From Desulfuromonadales bacterium (GTDB lineage Bacteria > Desulfobacterota > Desulfuromonadia > Desulfuromonadales > JAGXHI01), in the NCBI GenBank assembly GCA_024636295.1, contig JAGXHI010000056.1:1-64000 (forward strand): DNA of 64,000 nucleotides, read 5' to 3'. Shown here piece after piece: positions 19,392-28,040 of the stretch; the stretch's first letter is position 1; each line of letters starts with the position of its first letter. The translations under genes and the position numbers were made by a program. The notes beneath the pieces are model-generated. The model saw nothing but the letters and a program-made list of their open reading frames with translations, searched no databases and was not told the DNA's origin.

Positions 19392-19985
19392 ATGATTCTG
19401 GGTGTCACCGGAGGCATTGCCTCCGGCAAGAGCACGGTAACCCGGATGCTCGAGTCCCTTGGCGCCGCTGTGGTGAGCGCCGATGAGCTGGCTCGCGAAG
19501 TGGTGCGCCCGGGAGCTGAACCGCTGCAGGAACTCGTCCGCCGTTTTGGCCGGGATATCTTGCTGCCTGACGGAAACCTGGACCGGCAGGCTCTGGGAAA
19601 GCGAATATTTGCCGATCCCGAGGCCCGGAATGATTTGAATCGGATTCTGCATCCCGCGATCGGTGAACTCTCCAGAAAGCGCCTTCGAGAAGCCGCTGCC
19701 CGAAATCGGCTGGTGGTCTATGAGGTGCCCCTTCTCTTTGAAGTCGGAGCCGAGGGGCGGGTGGACGCCGTTCTTGTTGTCACAGTGTCGGAGGATCTGC
19801 AGAGAAGAAGACTCGAAGAGCGGGACGGACTCTCCCCGGAGGAAGTCGACGCGCGAATTGCTTCACAATTGCCCCAGGAGGAAAAGGTCGCCCGCGCCGA
19901 TTTCGTAGTCGACAATTCGGGCTCCCTGGAGCAGACAAAAGCGCAAGTCAATGAAATTTTTGCACGGCTGATGACGGAAAGTTAG
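19392..19985 (+). CDS. coaE: Dephospho-CoA kinase
   Basis: A 197-residue P-loop kinase that phosphorylates the 3'-hydroxyl of dephospho-CoA, the last step of coenzyme A synthesis. Walker A is GGIASGKST at residues 7-15. The CoA-binding region shows SADELAREVVRPG, then HP-x-I near 76 and YEVPLLFE near 108, all family landmarks. AAAGGAG lies upstream of the ATG. Length is typical. The last four bases overlap the convergent hydrolase gene. Confidence 0.95.
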   Translation: MILGVTGGIASGKSTVTRMLESLGAAVVSADELAREVVRPGAEPLQELVRRFGRDILLPDGNLDRQALGKRIFADPEARNDLNRILHPAIGELSRKRLREAAARNRLVVYEVPLLFEVGAEGRVDAVLVVTVSEDLQRRRLEERDGLSPEEVDARIASQLPQEEKVARADFVVDNSGSLEQTKAQVNEIFARLMTES

Positions 19986-20773
19986 GGATCGAACTCCGGG
20001 TTGCGGAAAAAACCGGATACAAGATTAAAAGTTTCCCGCCAGTACGGATTTTCCGGAGTGCTCAGGACATGTGGAACTTCGGGACCGTAGAGATGGAATT
20101 CCTTTCGGCGGCTCCCTAGAAGCCTGAAAATTTCAAGCGCGCTGTTCGCCTTTACGGTTCGGTCTCCCTCGGCGCCGATAACCAGGCAGGATGCTTCCAC
20201 CCCCCCAAGGCTTTTCTTCACTTTTTTCACAAGACGCTGTATCTGAAAAATTCCGTTGAGGGCCCTGCGGCGGTAGTAATAAGAGGTCAGTTCCTTGGGG
20301 AGCGGCGAGTTGTACATGGATCGGAAGAGCTTCAGGGCTCCCACGGAAGAGGCGAGGGGATGGCGCATTTTAAGGAATGGCGAGAGAAGAGCCATGCGCT
20401 GAAATGAACGGGATTCCGCGAGGGACAGGAGAAGAAGCCCACCCGTGCTTACGCCGATCCCGTAGACCGGAAGGCCACGCTTCGCCAGGAGATCATAACC
20501 GGCGGCAACCGATTCCAGCCATTCCTCATGGCGGCGGGTCAGCAGATCCTCCGGAAAGGTGCCGTGTCCCGGGAGACGGACGCCCAGGGCGTTGAATCCG
20601 GCCTTGGCCGCCAGGCGCCCGAAAAAGGCCGTTTCATAGGGAGAGGCGGAAAACCCGTGCACGAGAAGCATGCTCCCCATCGGTTCCGATTCCGATTCCA
20701 GCAAGAAGGGGAGGTTTTCGGGGTGAAGAACCCCCTCTCTCTTCGCCAGGGCCAGATGTTCTTTTATTTCCAT
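19982..20773 (-). CDS. Alpha/beta hydrolase (carboxylesterase/lipase-like)
   Basis: A 263-residue alpha/beta hydrolase. The oxyanion-hole motif LLVHGFSASP is near residue 36, the nucleophile elbow is GVSTGG, an acidic residue lies in VIGAEGDRTV and a late His in GPEVPHVL completes the triad. The pattern HGF-x-(A/G)-x-P-x-E plus LPGHG resembles monoacylglycerol or carboxyl esterases. No signal peptide is present. It converges on coaE with a 4-base overlap; no functional link is suggested. Confidence 0.8.
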   Translation of the reverse strand: MEIKEHLALAKREGVLHPENLPFLLESESEPMGSMLLVHGFSASPYETAFFGRLAAKAGFNALGVRLPGHGTFPEDLLTRRHEEWLESVAAGYDLLAKRGLPVYGIGVSTGGLLLLSLAESRSFQRMALLSPFLKMRHPLASSVGALKLFRSMYNSPLPKELTSYYYRRRALNGIFQIQRLVKKVKKSLGGVEASCLVIGAEGDRTVKANSALEIFRLLGSRRKEFHLYGPEVPHVLSTPENPYWRETFNLVSGFFRNPEFDP

Positions 20774-20810
20774 AGATTCAGATAGCCGCGGCGCAGGTGA
20801 GTTCTGCGGA

Positions 20811-20839
20811 AAAAAGAAAATCCCCCTGAAGGAGGGGGA
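20811..20839 (-). terminator. Intrinsic terminator of the iclR-type gene
   Basis: TCCCCCT at 20821-20827 pairs with AGGGGGA at 20833-20839. Read on the minus strand the stem is followed by a T-rich run complementary to 20811-20820. It lies 27 bases past the regulator stop. Confidence 0.8.
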
Positions 20840-20865
20840 CTTTTCAAATCGGATTTCAGGCTGAA

Positions 20866-21648
20866 TTACTTGTGATATCCGAGCCGGGTGGAAACTTCTT
20901 CGGAGGAGCGAAGGATCAGGGGAATGAGCTCCTTTTCTATCCGCTCCTGCGAAAAGCGCATGGAGGGGCCAGACACGCTCAACGCACCGACGATCCGGCG
21001 GGTGTAATCACGGATCGGTCCGGCGACGCAGCGTACTCCCGGATCCAGCTCTTCATTGTCAATCGCATAGCCCTGTTCGGCAACCTTTTTGATCTCTTTT
21101 TTCAGGGCATCGCGGTCGGCAATGGTATTTGGAGTATATGTTTTGAGCTGCGGGTCGGGATAAAGAGAATCGATCTCTTCCTCGGTCATGAACGCCAGAT
21201 GGACTTTCCCCGCAGCGGTGCAATGCGCGGGCATGCGGGAGCCGACCCTGGAAACGACCCGAACGGTCAGGTCCGTCTCCACCACGTCGAGATAGACAAC
21301 GTGCCCTTCCTTGAAGATGGCGACATAGGTGGTTTCGTCGCATTCCTCCACCATTCTCTGGAGAATCGGTTGGGCCTGGCGCAGCAAACCCAGCTGCTTG
21401 ATGAACGTCTGTCCCAGCTCCAGGGATTTCAAGCTCAGGCGATAGTTTTCCGTGACCTTGTTCTGCTCGATGTAGCCACGGGACTCCAGCGTGGCGAGCA
21501 GCCGGAAGACGTTGTTCTTGTGCAGCTTAAGTCGTTTGCTGAGTTCGGTGACCCCAAGCTCATCCACATCGTCATGAAACTGCTCCAGCAGATCAAGGGC
21601 GTGGGAAACCGCCTGAATGATGTATTCGGATTTGTCCTTTTTGGCCAT
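20866..21648 (-). CDS. IclR-family transcriptional regulator
   Basis: A 260-residue regulator. Residues 8-72 form the winged helix-turn-helix (LGVTELSKRLKLHKNNVFRLLATLESRGYI). Residues 85-255 form the GAF-like effector domain with the family stretch R-M-P-A-H-C-T-A-A-G-K-V and the later GYAIDNEELDPGVRCVAGPI. The family responds to small aromatic or organic acids. No catabolic operon is adjacent, so the target is unknown; self-regulation is likely given palindromes at its own promoter. AAAGGAAA serves as ribosome binding site and is part of a palindrome. Confidence 0.9.
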   Translation of the reverse strand: MAKKDKSEYIIQAVSHALDLLEQFHDDVDELGVTELSKRLKLHKNNVFRLLATLESRGYIEQNKVTENYRLSLKSLELGQTFIKQLGLLRQAQPILQRMVEECDETTYVAIFKEGHVVYLDVVETDLTVRVVSRVGSRMPAHCTAAGKVHLAFMTEEEIDSLYPDPQLKTYTPNTIADRDALKKEIKKVAEQGYAIDNEELDPGVRCVAGPIRDYTRRIVGALSVSGPSMRFSQERIEKELIPLILRSSEEVSTRLGYHK

Positions 21649-21651
21649 GAT

Positions 21652-21662
21652 GGAAAGTTTCC
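21652..21662. promoter_or_regulatory. Palindrome overlapping the regulator RBS, candidate operator
   Basis: GGAAAGTTTCC is a perfect 5+1+5 dyad. It covers the Shine-Dalgarno bases of the IclR-type gene and resembles the GGAAA/TTTCC half-sites of IclR-family operators. Confidence 0.4.
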
Positions 21663-21738
21663 TTTTGGTCGTTCGAATATTTCAGTGGTGTCGTTTATTA
21701 ATGAATTATAAAACCATAATCACACAGAAAACCCGGGA

Positions 21739-21767
21739 ATAATAGAATTTTGTTCGTGGTAAGTCAA
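21739..21767 (-). promoter_or_regulatory. Strong sigma-70 promoter of the IclR-type gene
   Basis: On the minus strand TTGACT (21762-21767) and TATTAT (21739-21744) are exactly 17 bases apart. The start codon is about 90 bases downstream. Confidence 0.7.
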
Positions 21768-21800
21768 ACATTTTTGAACATTCCCACTATAAGTATTATC

Positions 21801-21815
21801 GAATTTTGAAAATTC
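21801..21815. promoter_or_regulatory. 15-bp palindrome upstream of the -35 box, candidate operator
   Basis: GAATTTTGAAAATTC is a perfect 7+1+7 dyad, 33 bases upstream of the -35 box. Size and symmetry match sites bound by IclR-family dimers. Confidence 0.4.
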
Positions 21816-22080
21816 AAGCTTCCCGGATTCTGAATTTATGCAGGCAGTGTAACCACTTCTACGGGGAAGCAATCCCATGCATGTTTCATGCTCCCACATT
21901 AAGCCGACCGCCAATAGTCCATCGGTGGTTCCTCAGAAGAATGAAATAATAGAACGATATTTTAAAACGTCCGATAATTTTTAGCAGCGCCCTTTGGATT
22001 TGTCAATGACAAAGATACGGAATCATGAAAAATTTTTTCTCCGTTGCATTGTTTTATTCGCCTGATTTCCGGGGGTCGGT

Positions 22081-23277
22081 TCAGTCCTGTTTTATGATTT
22101 CACGCAGTACGCTGGTGGCATAGCTTCCACGGGGAAGAAAGTAAGAAAGTACCAGATCTCCGCCATCGACCTTTGCTTCAATCTCCGTGAGAGGAACGCG
22201 CATGGGACGGCGCTCCCCCGCCATGGACAGGCCGCCGGAAAGTTTGAAGTCCGCCTTCCCGATTCCCCTTATCTCAAGGAGTTCCTGCTCCAGGGCTCCA
22301 GTTTTACCCCCGGCGAGTGTCACCTTAGAACCATAGAGGGGAGCGGACGGGCTTATTTCAAACCGATCGGCCCGGGGCTGCTCGATGGCGGAGTTCTCTA
22401 CCAGAAAACAGGCGCCGTTCTCATGCTTGTAGGCCAGATCGCCGTCCTTCAGGATGTTCAGCCCATCCAGACGCCCGGCGACAAGGTGATTGAAAAGATG
22501 AGACTGGAAGGCTGAAAGATACAGGCGAAGCAGGTTTTTGGGAAGGCCGAAAACCGCCCGGGCAGGCTGCTCTCCCCTGAGCAGGCGGCGGATAAGCTCC
22601 CGCTCGTTGCGACAGCGCCCCGGAAGGGCTGAAAGCGCTCCCCGAAGGTCCCCGGCCGCGAAGCGCTCCGCCCCCTCCCGCCACCTTGCGTCAAGAATCT
22701 TTTCCGGATCGCCCACGATCAGAGCGGCTGACTTTTCGTAATCTTCCCGAAGAAGCGCTTCTCCAATGAGATGAGAGTTGCCCAGAACTCCGTAACGCTG
22801 TTCGCCGAAATAGTTGGGTACTCCCGTGATCTCCAGAACGCTCAGGATTTCCCGAGCCTTCTCGCCGGCTTCTTCATTCACCTCTCGAATGCATATCCGG
22901 AATCGGTTTCCGGCCAGATGACCGGGGCGCAGTTTGTTCTGGTGGAAGCGGGCCGAGAGAAATCGAACTCCCGGAATATTCAGAGCCAGTACCTGATCCG
23001 GGGCAACTCCTGGAATCGAGATCGTCTGGCGCGTGGCAGCCCGTGCATCCTTGAGGCCGGCGTAGCCCATCTCCCGCTCGCGCACGCTCAGGGCCCGGGA
23101 GAGACGGTTCAGCAGCTCGAAGGTGGTCAGGCCGCGCTTTTCAACCTCCACATACAGGTGTTCTCCCTCGCCGCAGGGAAGATACAGGGGGATTTCCTCC
23201 ACCAGGAAATCCTCTGCTGTTTCCCGAATTGTTCCTCCGGTCCCCGGAAGCGCGGCGGTCAAAAAGGGTTCATTCAT
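22081..23277 (-). CDS. truD: tRNA pseudouridine(13) synthase TruD
   Basis: A 398-residue TruD-family protein that makes pseudouridine at position 13 of tRNA-Glu. Family marks are the N-terminal F-x-V-x-E-x-P-like stretch (DFLVEEIPLY), the catalytic Asp in GYAGLKDARAATRQ, and the NYFGEQRYG motif. An insertion domain with L-Y-L-S-A-F-Q-S-H-L-F-N follows, and the C-terminal catalytic half ends SYFLPRGSYATSVLRE. The ATG at 23277 is chosen because homology begins there and GGGTGG precedes it; longer in-frame starts would cover the trmB gene. It overlaps trmB by eight bases. Confidence 0.9.
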   Translation of the reverse strand: MNEPFLTAALPGTGGTIRETAEDFLVEEIPLYLPCGEGEHLYVEVEKRGLTTFELLNRLSRALSVREREMGYAGLKDARAATRQTISIPGVAPDQVLALNIPGVRFLSARFHQNKLRPGHLAGNRFRICIREVNEEAGEKAREILSVLEITGVPNYFGEQRYGVLGNSHLIGEALLREDYEKSAALIVGDPEKILDARWREGAERFAAGDLRGALSALPGRCRNERELIRRLLRGEQPARAVFGLPKNLLRLYLSAFQSHLFNHLVAGRLDGLNILKDGDLAYKHENGACFLVENSAIEQPRADRFEISPSAPLYGSKVTLAGGKTGALEQELLEIRGIGKADFKLSGGLSMAGERRPMRVPLTEIEAKVDGGDLVLSYFLPRGSYATSVLREIIKQD

Positions 23278-23971
23278 TGCCCACCCTGCTCCATGGCGCC
23301 CGGAATCCACAGGGCGGAGTGGGACAATCTTCCGCCATGGCGGTGAAATCCTCTTTTCTCCGGTACTGAATGAAGTGCAGATCCGATCCTTCCTGCAGAA
23401 ACCTGCGCATGTATTTGGACAGGGGGTAATCAGGCAGGTGATTGGAGGCAGGAACGGCCTGGCAGTTTTCGTAACCTGAAAGAGAGAAGAGGCTGCCTGC
23501 GACATCCTCGGCATAGTCGAAAAAATCGGTAGTGAAGTACAGGGCGCCGCCCGGCTTCAGATAAAGAAGAAGCACCTGGAGAAACTCCCGGTTTACCAGT
23601 CGACGCCCGCGATGGCGCTTTTTGGGCCAGGGATCGGGACAGTTGATGTAAACTGCGCTCAGGCTCTCCGGCGCAAGACAGGTATGCAGGAGGTAGCGCG
23701 CCTCCATACGCATCACCCGTATATTGCGCATTCCCGAGGAATCCACCTTTTTGCAGGTTTTGAGACATCCCTTGTTGTAGATGTCCACGGCCAGAAAATT
23801 TACCTCCGGCTCCTGATGTGCCTTCTGGATGATGAAATCCCCGATTCCGCAGCCGATCTCCAGGGCCAGAGGGCGGCTTCTTTCGAAGATTGCGTCGATA
23901 CTTCCGGCCTCCTTGAGGCGGCGCTCGGAAATGAAAAAGGGTGATGTGATCTCAAGCACGCGCTGGGTCAT
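23270..23971 (-). CDS. trmB: tRNA (guanine-N7-)-methyltransferase TrmB
   Basis: A 233-residue SAM-dependent methyltransferase that makes m7G46 in tRNA variable loops. The SAM motif is LEIGCGIGDF. The signature CPDPWPKKRHRGRRLV holds the conserved catalytic Asp and tRNA-contacting basics, followed by YFTTDFFDY. GAAGGAG upstream favours the ATG at 23971 over one at 24058. It forms a two-gene tRNA-modification unit with truD (8-base overlap), implying coupled translation. Confidence 0.9.
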   Translation of the reverse strand: MTQRVLEITSPFFISERRLKEAGSIDAIFERSRPLALEIGCGIGDFIIQKAHQEPEVNFLAVDIYNKGCLKTCKKVDSSGMRNIRVMRMEARYLLHTCLAPESLSAVYINCPDPWPKKRHRGRRLVNREFLQVLLLYLKPGGALYFTTDFFDYAEDVAGSLFSLSGYENCQAVPASNHLPDYPLSKYMRRFLQEGSDLHFIQYRRKEDFTAMAEDCPTPPCGFRAPWSRVGNE

Positions 23972-24172
23972 AAATGCGGGTATCTCCTTCGATTCGATTC
24001 CGGCGACACTACCACAGAGACCCCCTTTTTTCAACATGGGCAGGGCGGCCATCCGCACCTTACCAGGCCTTTTGGGGGAAGGAAAAGATTGAATTCCGGT
24101 GCGGTGAAGGTTACTCTAATTGGAGAACGTTAGTCTCTTTAAAGAACCCCGGCAGTCCGACCATCGTCTCAT

Positions 24173-24202
24173 TCGGGCCTGCGTGGCCCCGAGCCGGTTT
24201 TT
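24173..24202 (+). other. Terminator-like hairpin in the aroF leader
   Basis: TCGGGCC (24173-24179) pairs with GGCCCCGA (24185-24192) with one bulged C, and TTTTT follows at 24198-24202. It sits about 50 bases before the DAHP synthase start. No leader peptide rich in Phe, Tyr or Trp was found. Confidence 0.3.
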
Positions 24203-24251
24203 GCAATTCCCTTCGGAGAGTTCGGACCGAAATTCATGAAGGAAGATGATC

Positions 24252-25271
24252 ATGCTCATTGTCATGCACCACAATGCATCCCCCGCCGAAATCCAGGCCG
24301 TGCAGAAGGCTATTGAGGCCCTGGGGCTTCAGGCCCAGCCCATCCCCGGGAGCGAAAGGACAGCCATTGGCGTTCTGGGCAACCAGGGGTATGTGGACGA
24401 TGCCTCCATTCGCGATCTGCCGGGCGTGCGGGAGGTGATACACGTCAGCAAGCCTTATAAACTCGTCTCCCGAGATTTCCACCCTGACTCCACGGTAGTG
24501 GATATAGGTGAGGTGAGGCTGGGAGACGGATCGGTGCCGGTCATCATCGCCGGACCCTGCTCCGTGGAGAGCGAGGCGCAGATTCTCTCCGCCGCCCGTC
24601 TGGTGAAGGCCGCCGGAGCCCGGATTCTGCGTGGCGGAGCCTTCAAACCACGCACAGGACCCCACTCTTTTCAGGGCCTGGGGGTGGAGGGCCTCAAGTA
24701 TCTGCGGCTGGCCGGGGACGAAACGGGGCTGCCGGTCATCACCGAGGTGATGCGCATCGAGCAGCTGGAGGACGTTTGCCGCTATGCGGATGTCCTTCAG
24801 ATCGGCGCCCGCAATATGCAGAATTTCGATCTGCTCAAAGAAGTGGGACGGCTCGATCGGCCGGTTCTTCTGAAAAGGGGGATGAGCGCCACGATCGAGG
24901 AGTTTCTCGCGGCCGCCGAGTACATCGTGTCGGAGGGCAACGGGCGAGTGGTTCTCTGCGAGCGGGGAATCCGCACTTTCGAGCGCGCCACCCGCAATAC
25001 CCTCGACCTTTCAGTGATCCCCCTGATCCGGGAAATGAGCCATCTGCCCATCATCGTCGATCCGAGCCACGCCACAGGCAAAAGGAATCTCGTTCCGATC
25101 ATGGGAAAAGCCGCGCTGGTGGCCGGGGCTCACGGGCTGATGATGGAAGTGCATCCCGAGCCGGACAAGGCCCTTTGCGACGGCGCCCAGAGCCTCAGCG
25201 GAGAAGGGTTTGCGCACCTGATGGAGGAAATCCGCGGCCTGTTCATGTACCTGGGGTATACGGAAAAGTAA
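24252..25271 (+). CDS. aroF: 3-deoxy-7-phosphoheptulonate synthase (DAHP synthase, type I-beta)
   Basis: A 339-residue enzyme that condenses phosphoenolpyruvate and erythrose 4-phosphate, the first step to chorismate and aromatic amino acids. Residues 1-70 form the small ferredoxin-like regulatory domain seen in Thermotoga-type enzymes. The TIM-barrel part shows AGPCSVES, the PEP-binding [21 protein letters not shown] and the metal/E4P motif DPSHATGKR. The ATG at 24252 sits six bases after AAGGAAG; the ATG at 24246 is too close to that site. It is divergent from trmB and may be controlled in its leader. Confidence 0.93.
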   Translation: MLIVMHHNASPAEIQAVQKAIEALGLQAQPIPGSERTAIGVLGNQGYVDDASIRDLPGVREVIHVSKPYKLVSRDFHPDSTVVDIGEVRLGDGSVPVIIAGPCSVESEAQILSAARLVKAAGARILRGGAFKPRTGPHSFQGLGVEGLKYLRLAGDETGLPVITEVMRIEQLEDVCRYADVLQIGARNMQNFDLLKEVGRLDRPVLLKRGMSATIEEFLAAAEYIVSEGNGRVVLCERGIRTFERATRNTLDLSVIPLIREMSHLPIIVDPSHATGKRNLVPIMGKAALVAGAHGLMMEVHPEPDKALCDGAQSLSGEGFAHLMEEIRGLFMYLGYTEK

Positions 25272-25436
25272 AAAAATCCAGGAAGGGCAGACAAAATTTT
25301 TTTCACCGCAGAGCGCGCGGGAGGAAACCTGTGAGATAAACCGCAATCCGGCAATTGAACGCAGATAAAGTCGGATCAAATGTGTAGAACTTTGTTTTTA
25401 CTGGTTATCTAAAAAATTTGTCTCTGATATTACAGG

Positions 25437-26288
25437 CTATTCAGCATGCAGTCGAAAGAGGGTGATTTCCGGACGACAGAAGAAACGCACTGGAATGACG
25501 CTGGTGCCGATGCCGCGGGAGACATAGAGGGGGATTTCGGGAGCCCCCACACGGTAGAAACCTTCGACGAAATTTTCTGAAAAGCGCGGGAGAAAAAGCG
25601 GGGGAAGGAAGGGGAGCCGAACCTGGCCGCCGTGGGTATGGCCGGAGAGAATCAGGTCCATATGTCGCTCGAGATGGTGGTGATCGAAGGCCGGCACATG
25701 GGACAGCAACAGATTGATTCGGGAGGGATCGGCATTCTGTTGCAGATGGATCAGCCTGTCAGCGGGTGAAGGATAATCCAGACCCAGGATGGAGAAGGGG
25801 ACTTCCTGAAGATCAAGGTCGTGGCGCTCGTTGATCAGCAGCCGAACCCCCACCCCGGCAAAATGCCGCCGCAGATTCTCACCTTCCAGGCGCGACCAGT
25901 ATTCCCAGTTTCCCTGTACGGCAAAAATCCCCGAAGTCGCACGAAGCTCCTTCAGGAAATCCAGGACTCCCCTGATGTTGCGCTTTCTTTCCATGAAATC
26001 GCCGGTCAGCAGGATAATTTCCGGCTCCAGGGCATCCACCATTTGGAGCACTCTCTGGAAATAACCGTCGAAGCGGCGGATGTGCAGGTCGGAGAGATGG
26101 ACAAGCCGTATTTCCCTGCCGGGAGGCACTTTGGGCATCGGAAGCAGGATATCCCGGATTTCGGGCGAACGGGGCTCGCGATAGGCCGCATCCCAGAGAA
26201 CGACCCCGCTAAAAGCCGCAGCGCCGGAGAAAAGAAATTTCCTCCGGGAGATCATTCGATCGGGTTTTTTTCCATTGCCGCCTTTCAT
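25437..26288 (-). CDS. Tat-exported calcineurin-like metallophosphoesterase
   Basis: A 283-residue protein with a twin-arginine signal near residues 14-35 (SRRKFLFSGAAAF), so it is probably folded before export to the periplasm. The phosphoesterase motifs are in order: D-x-H in LSDLHIRR, GD in LTGDFME, then GNWEYW, SHVP and GHTHGGQ. The layout matches YkuE-like enzymes. The motif that usually reads G-N-H-(D/E) has Trp in place of the His that assists catalysis. The substrate is unknown. The start is uncertain: 26288 is used, but ATGs at 26336 and 26255 are in frame. Confidence 0.85.
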   Translation of the reverse strand: MKGGNGKKPDRMISRRKFLFSGAAAFSGVVLWDAAYREPRSPEIRDILLPMPKVPPGREIRLVHLSDLHIRRFDGYFQRVLQMVDALEPEIILLTGDFMERKRNIRGVLDFLKELRATSGIFAVQGNWEYWSRLEGENLRRHFAGVGVRLLINERHDLDLQEVPFSILGLDYPSPADRLIHLQQNADPSRINLLLSHVPAFDHHHLERHMDLILSGHTHGGQVRLPFLPPLFLPRFSENFVEGFYRVGAPEIPLYVSRGIGTSVIPVRFFCRPEITLFRLHAE

Positions 26289-26495
26289 GGCGCGGACTAT
26301 ACCACGGATGTTATCTGAGGCCAACAGGCGTTGCATGCGGCCTTTTTAACTGGACGCGGCGGGGTGAGGATTCGCGCTCTTCGAGGCCCATGTTATAGTT
26401 AATGCTCAGGTCTGATGAATAGACGCTGGGGATGCAGAAATATTTTACGCTCGTCTATTTTATGAAACTTAAACGATTCAACGAAAGGAATCAAA

Positions 26496-27692
26496 ATGTC
26501 CGGTATTGAAGAAATCCGCCCCGATCTCTACTGGGTCGGCGCCCGGCATCCCGAACTCCAGCTTTTCGATGAACTCTTTCCGACTCGGCATGGAACCACT
26601 TACAATGCCTATCTGGTAAAGGGAAAGACAAAGACAGCTTTGATCGATACGGTGAAAGCCCCCTTTGCCGACGACTACCTGAAACGGCTGGATAGCCTTG
26701 TTCCGCGGGAAAAGATCGATATTGTCGTGGTCAATCACACCGAGCCGGACCATACGGGCGCCCTGGAGAAACTCCTTGAACGGAATCCCGAAATCGTCGT
26801 CTACTGCACCCGTCCCGGAGAGAATTTCCTGAAGCAGCTGCTGAACCGGCCATTCAATGCCCATGTGATCGCCGACGGGGAGGAGGTCGACCTGGGGGGA
26901 AGGACCCTGAAATTTATTACCGCGCCCAACCTGCACTGGCCCGATACCATGTTTACCTATCTGCCAGAGGAGAAGATTCTTTTCCCCTGTGATGCGTTCG
27001 GCGCCCATTTCTGCGGAGACGGTTTGTATGATGATGAAGTAGACGATTTCTCCCAGGAATTCGCTTTTTACTTCGATACGATCATGCGACCCTTCAAGGA
27101 AAAGATCCGTGAGGCCGTCGCCAAGGTGGAGGATCTGTCCATCGACCTGGTCTGCCCGTCCCATGGGCCGCTTCTGCGAAAAAATCTCCGGGAGGCCATC
27201 GAAAATTACCGCCGCTGGTCGGCCCTTCCGGCCGATTACGATCAAAAGCGGGCGCTTCTGCTTACGCTCTCTCCCCACGGAAACACTCGGGAGATGGCCC
27301 GCTTGGTCCGAAAGGGAGCGGAGGAAAAGGGTTTCGTGGTGGTGGAGAAAGCCATCTTTGAGACGGAGGATGCGGAGATCCGGGACGAACTGGAGCGTTG
27401 CGATCTTCTGTTTGTGGGCACCCCCACGATCAATCGCGATGCTCCTCCACCGATATGGCACGCGCTGGGGCTGCTCTCCTCCGTGACGCCAAAAGGGAAG
27501 AGCGCAGCGGTCTTCGGCTCCTTCGGATGGAGCGGAGAGGCGGTCAAGCTGGTGGAGGATCGTCTGAAGGGCCTGAAGTACGCTCTCCCGGTTACGGGCA
27601 TTTTCTTCCGGTTCAAACCCACGGAGCAAGACGCGAGAGCCTGCCGGGAATTCGGGGCGAAAGTCGCAGAGGCTGTTCTCGAAAAGGCGTAA
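26496..27692 (+). CDS. fprA: Flavodiiron protein (FprA family oxygen/NO reductase)
   Basis: A 398-residue cytoplasmic enzyme that reduces O2 to water or NO to N2O. Residues 1-250 form the beta-lactamase-like diiron domain with all ligands: NHTEPDH (H-x-E-x-D), His in NLHWPDT, Asp in FPCDAFG and His in PSHGPL. Residues 255-398 form a flavodoxin domain; its FMN loop is LSPHGNTRE. The gene stands alone with no rubredoxin gene next to it. GAAAGGA lies before the ATG, and TATAGT at 26394-26399 may be its -10 box, though the matching -35 is poor. The role is oxidative or nitrosative protection in an anaerobe. Confidence 0.95.
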   Translation: MSGIEEIRPDLYWVGARHPELQLFDELFPTRHGTTYNAYLVKGKTKTALIDTVKAPFADDYLKRLDSLVPREKIDIVVVNHTEPDHTGALEKLLERNPEIVVYCTRPGENFLKQLLNRPFNAHVIADGEEVDLGGRTLKFITAPNLHWPDTMFTYLPEEKILFPCDAFGAHFCGDGLYDDEVDDFSQEFAFYFDTIMRPFKEKIREAVAKVEDLSIDLVCPSHGPLLRKNLREAIENYRRWSALPADYDQKRALLLTLSPHGNTREMARLVRKGAEEKGFVVVEKAIFETEDAEIRDELERCDLLFVGTPTINRDAPPPIWHALGLLSSVTPKGKSAAVFGSFGWSGEAVKLVEDRLKGLKYALPVTGIFFRFKPTEQDARACREFGAKVAEAVLEKA

Positions 27693-27763
27693 GCGCGATA
27701 TCTTTTTCCGAGGGTACAGGTGCCGGATAAAGATCGATAGCTTCATAAGGTAGTCAAAAGCTC

Positions 27764-27859
27764 TTCACCACCCGTTCGCTTCGCTTACTCGAGGCACAGA
27801 GAACTCAGAGAAACCCGGAATTTTTATTTTCTCCGTGTCCTCAGTGGCTCTGTGGTGAA
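27764..27859. repeat. Imperfect inverted intergenic repeat of the CACAGAGAACACAGAG type
   Basis: The outer arms are TTCACCAC (27764-27771) and GTGGTGAA (27852-27859). The inner arms 27791-27813 and 27828-27850 match at 18 of 23 positions as inverted copies. Closely similar sequence is scattered between genes in many bacteria, so this is likely one copy of a dispersed repeat. It would fold into a long hairpin in RNA. Confidence 0.6.
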
Positions 27860-28040
27860 AGCTTTGATTCTGAAGCTCATAAACCTGTATGAACAAAGGG
27901 CCGGTCCTTGCACCGGCCCTTTCGATGCCCGGCCCTTTCGATTGACGTTCCACCCTCGCATGATTCATAATCCCTCCGGTACAAAGTCCCTGTCGGGACG
28001 GCCCCTCTTTGCCGCCCGGATCATCCGTGAAAAATTCCGG

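Larger units (their letters stand above)
21649..22080. other. Regulatory region upstream of the IclR-type gene
   Basis: No gene seen. It contains a near-consensus promoter and two palindromes on the side of the regulator gene. The rest, about 21830-22080 between this region and the truD stop, shows nothing I can assign. Confidence 0.5.
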
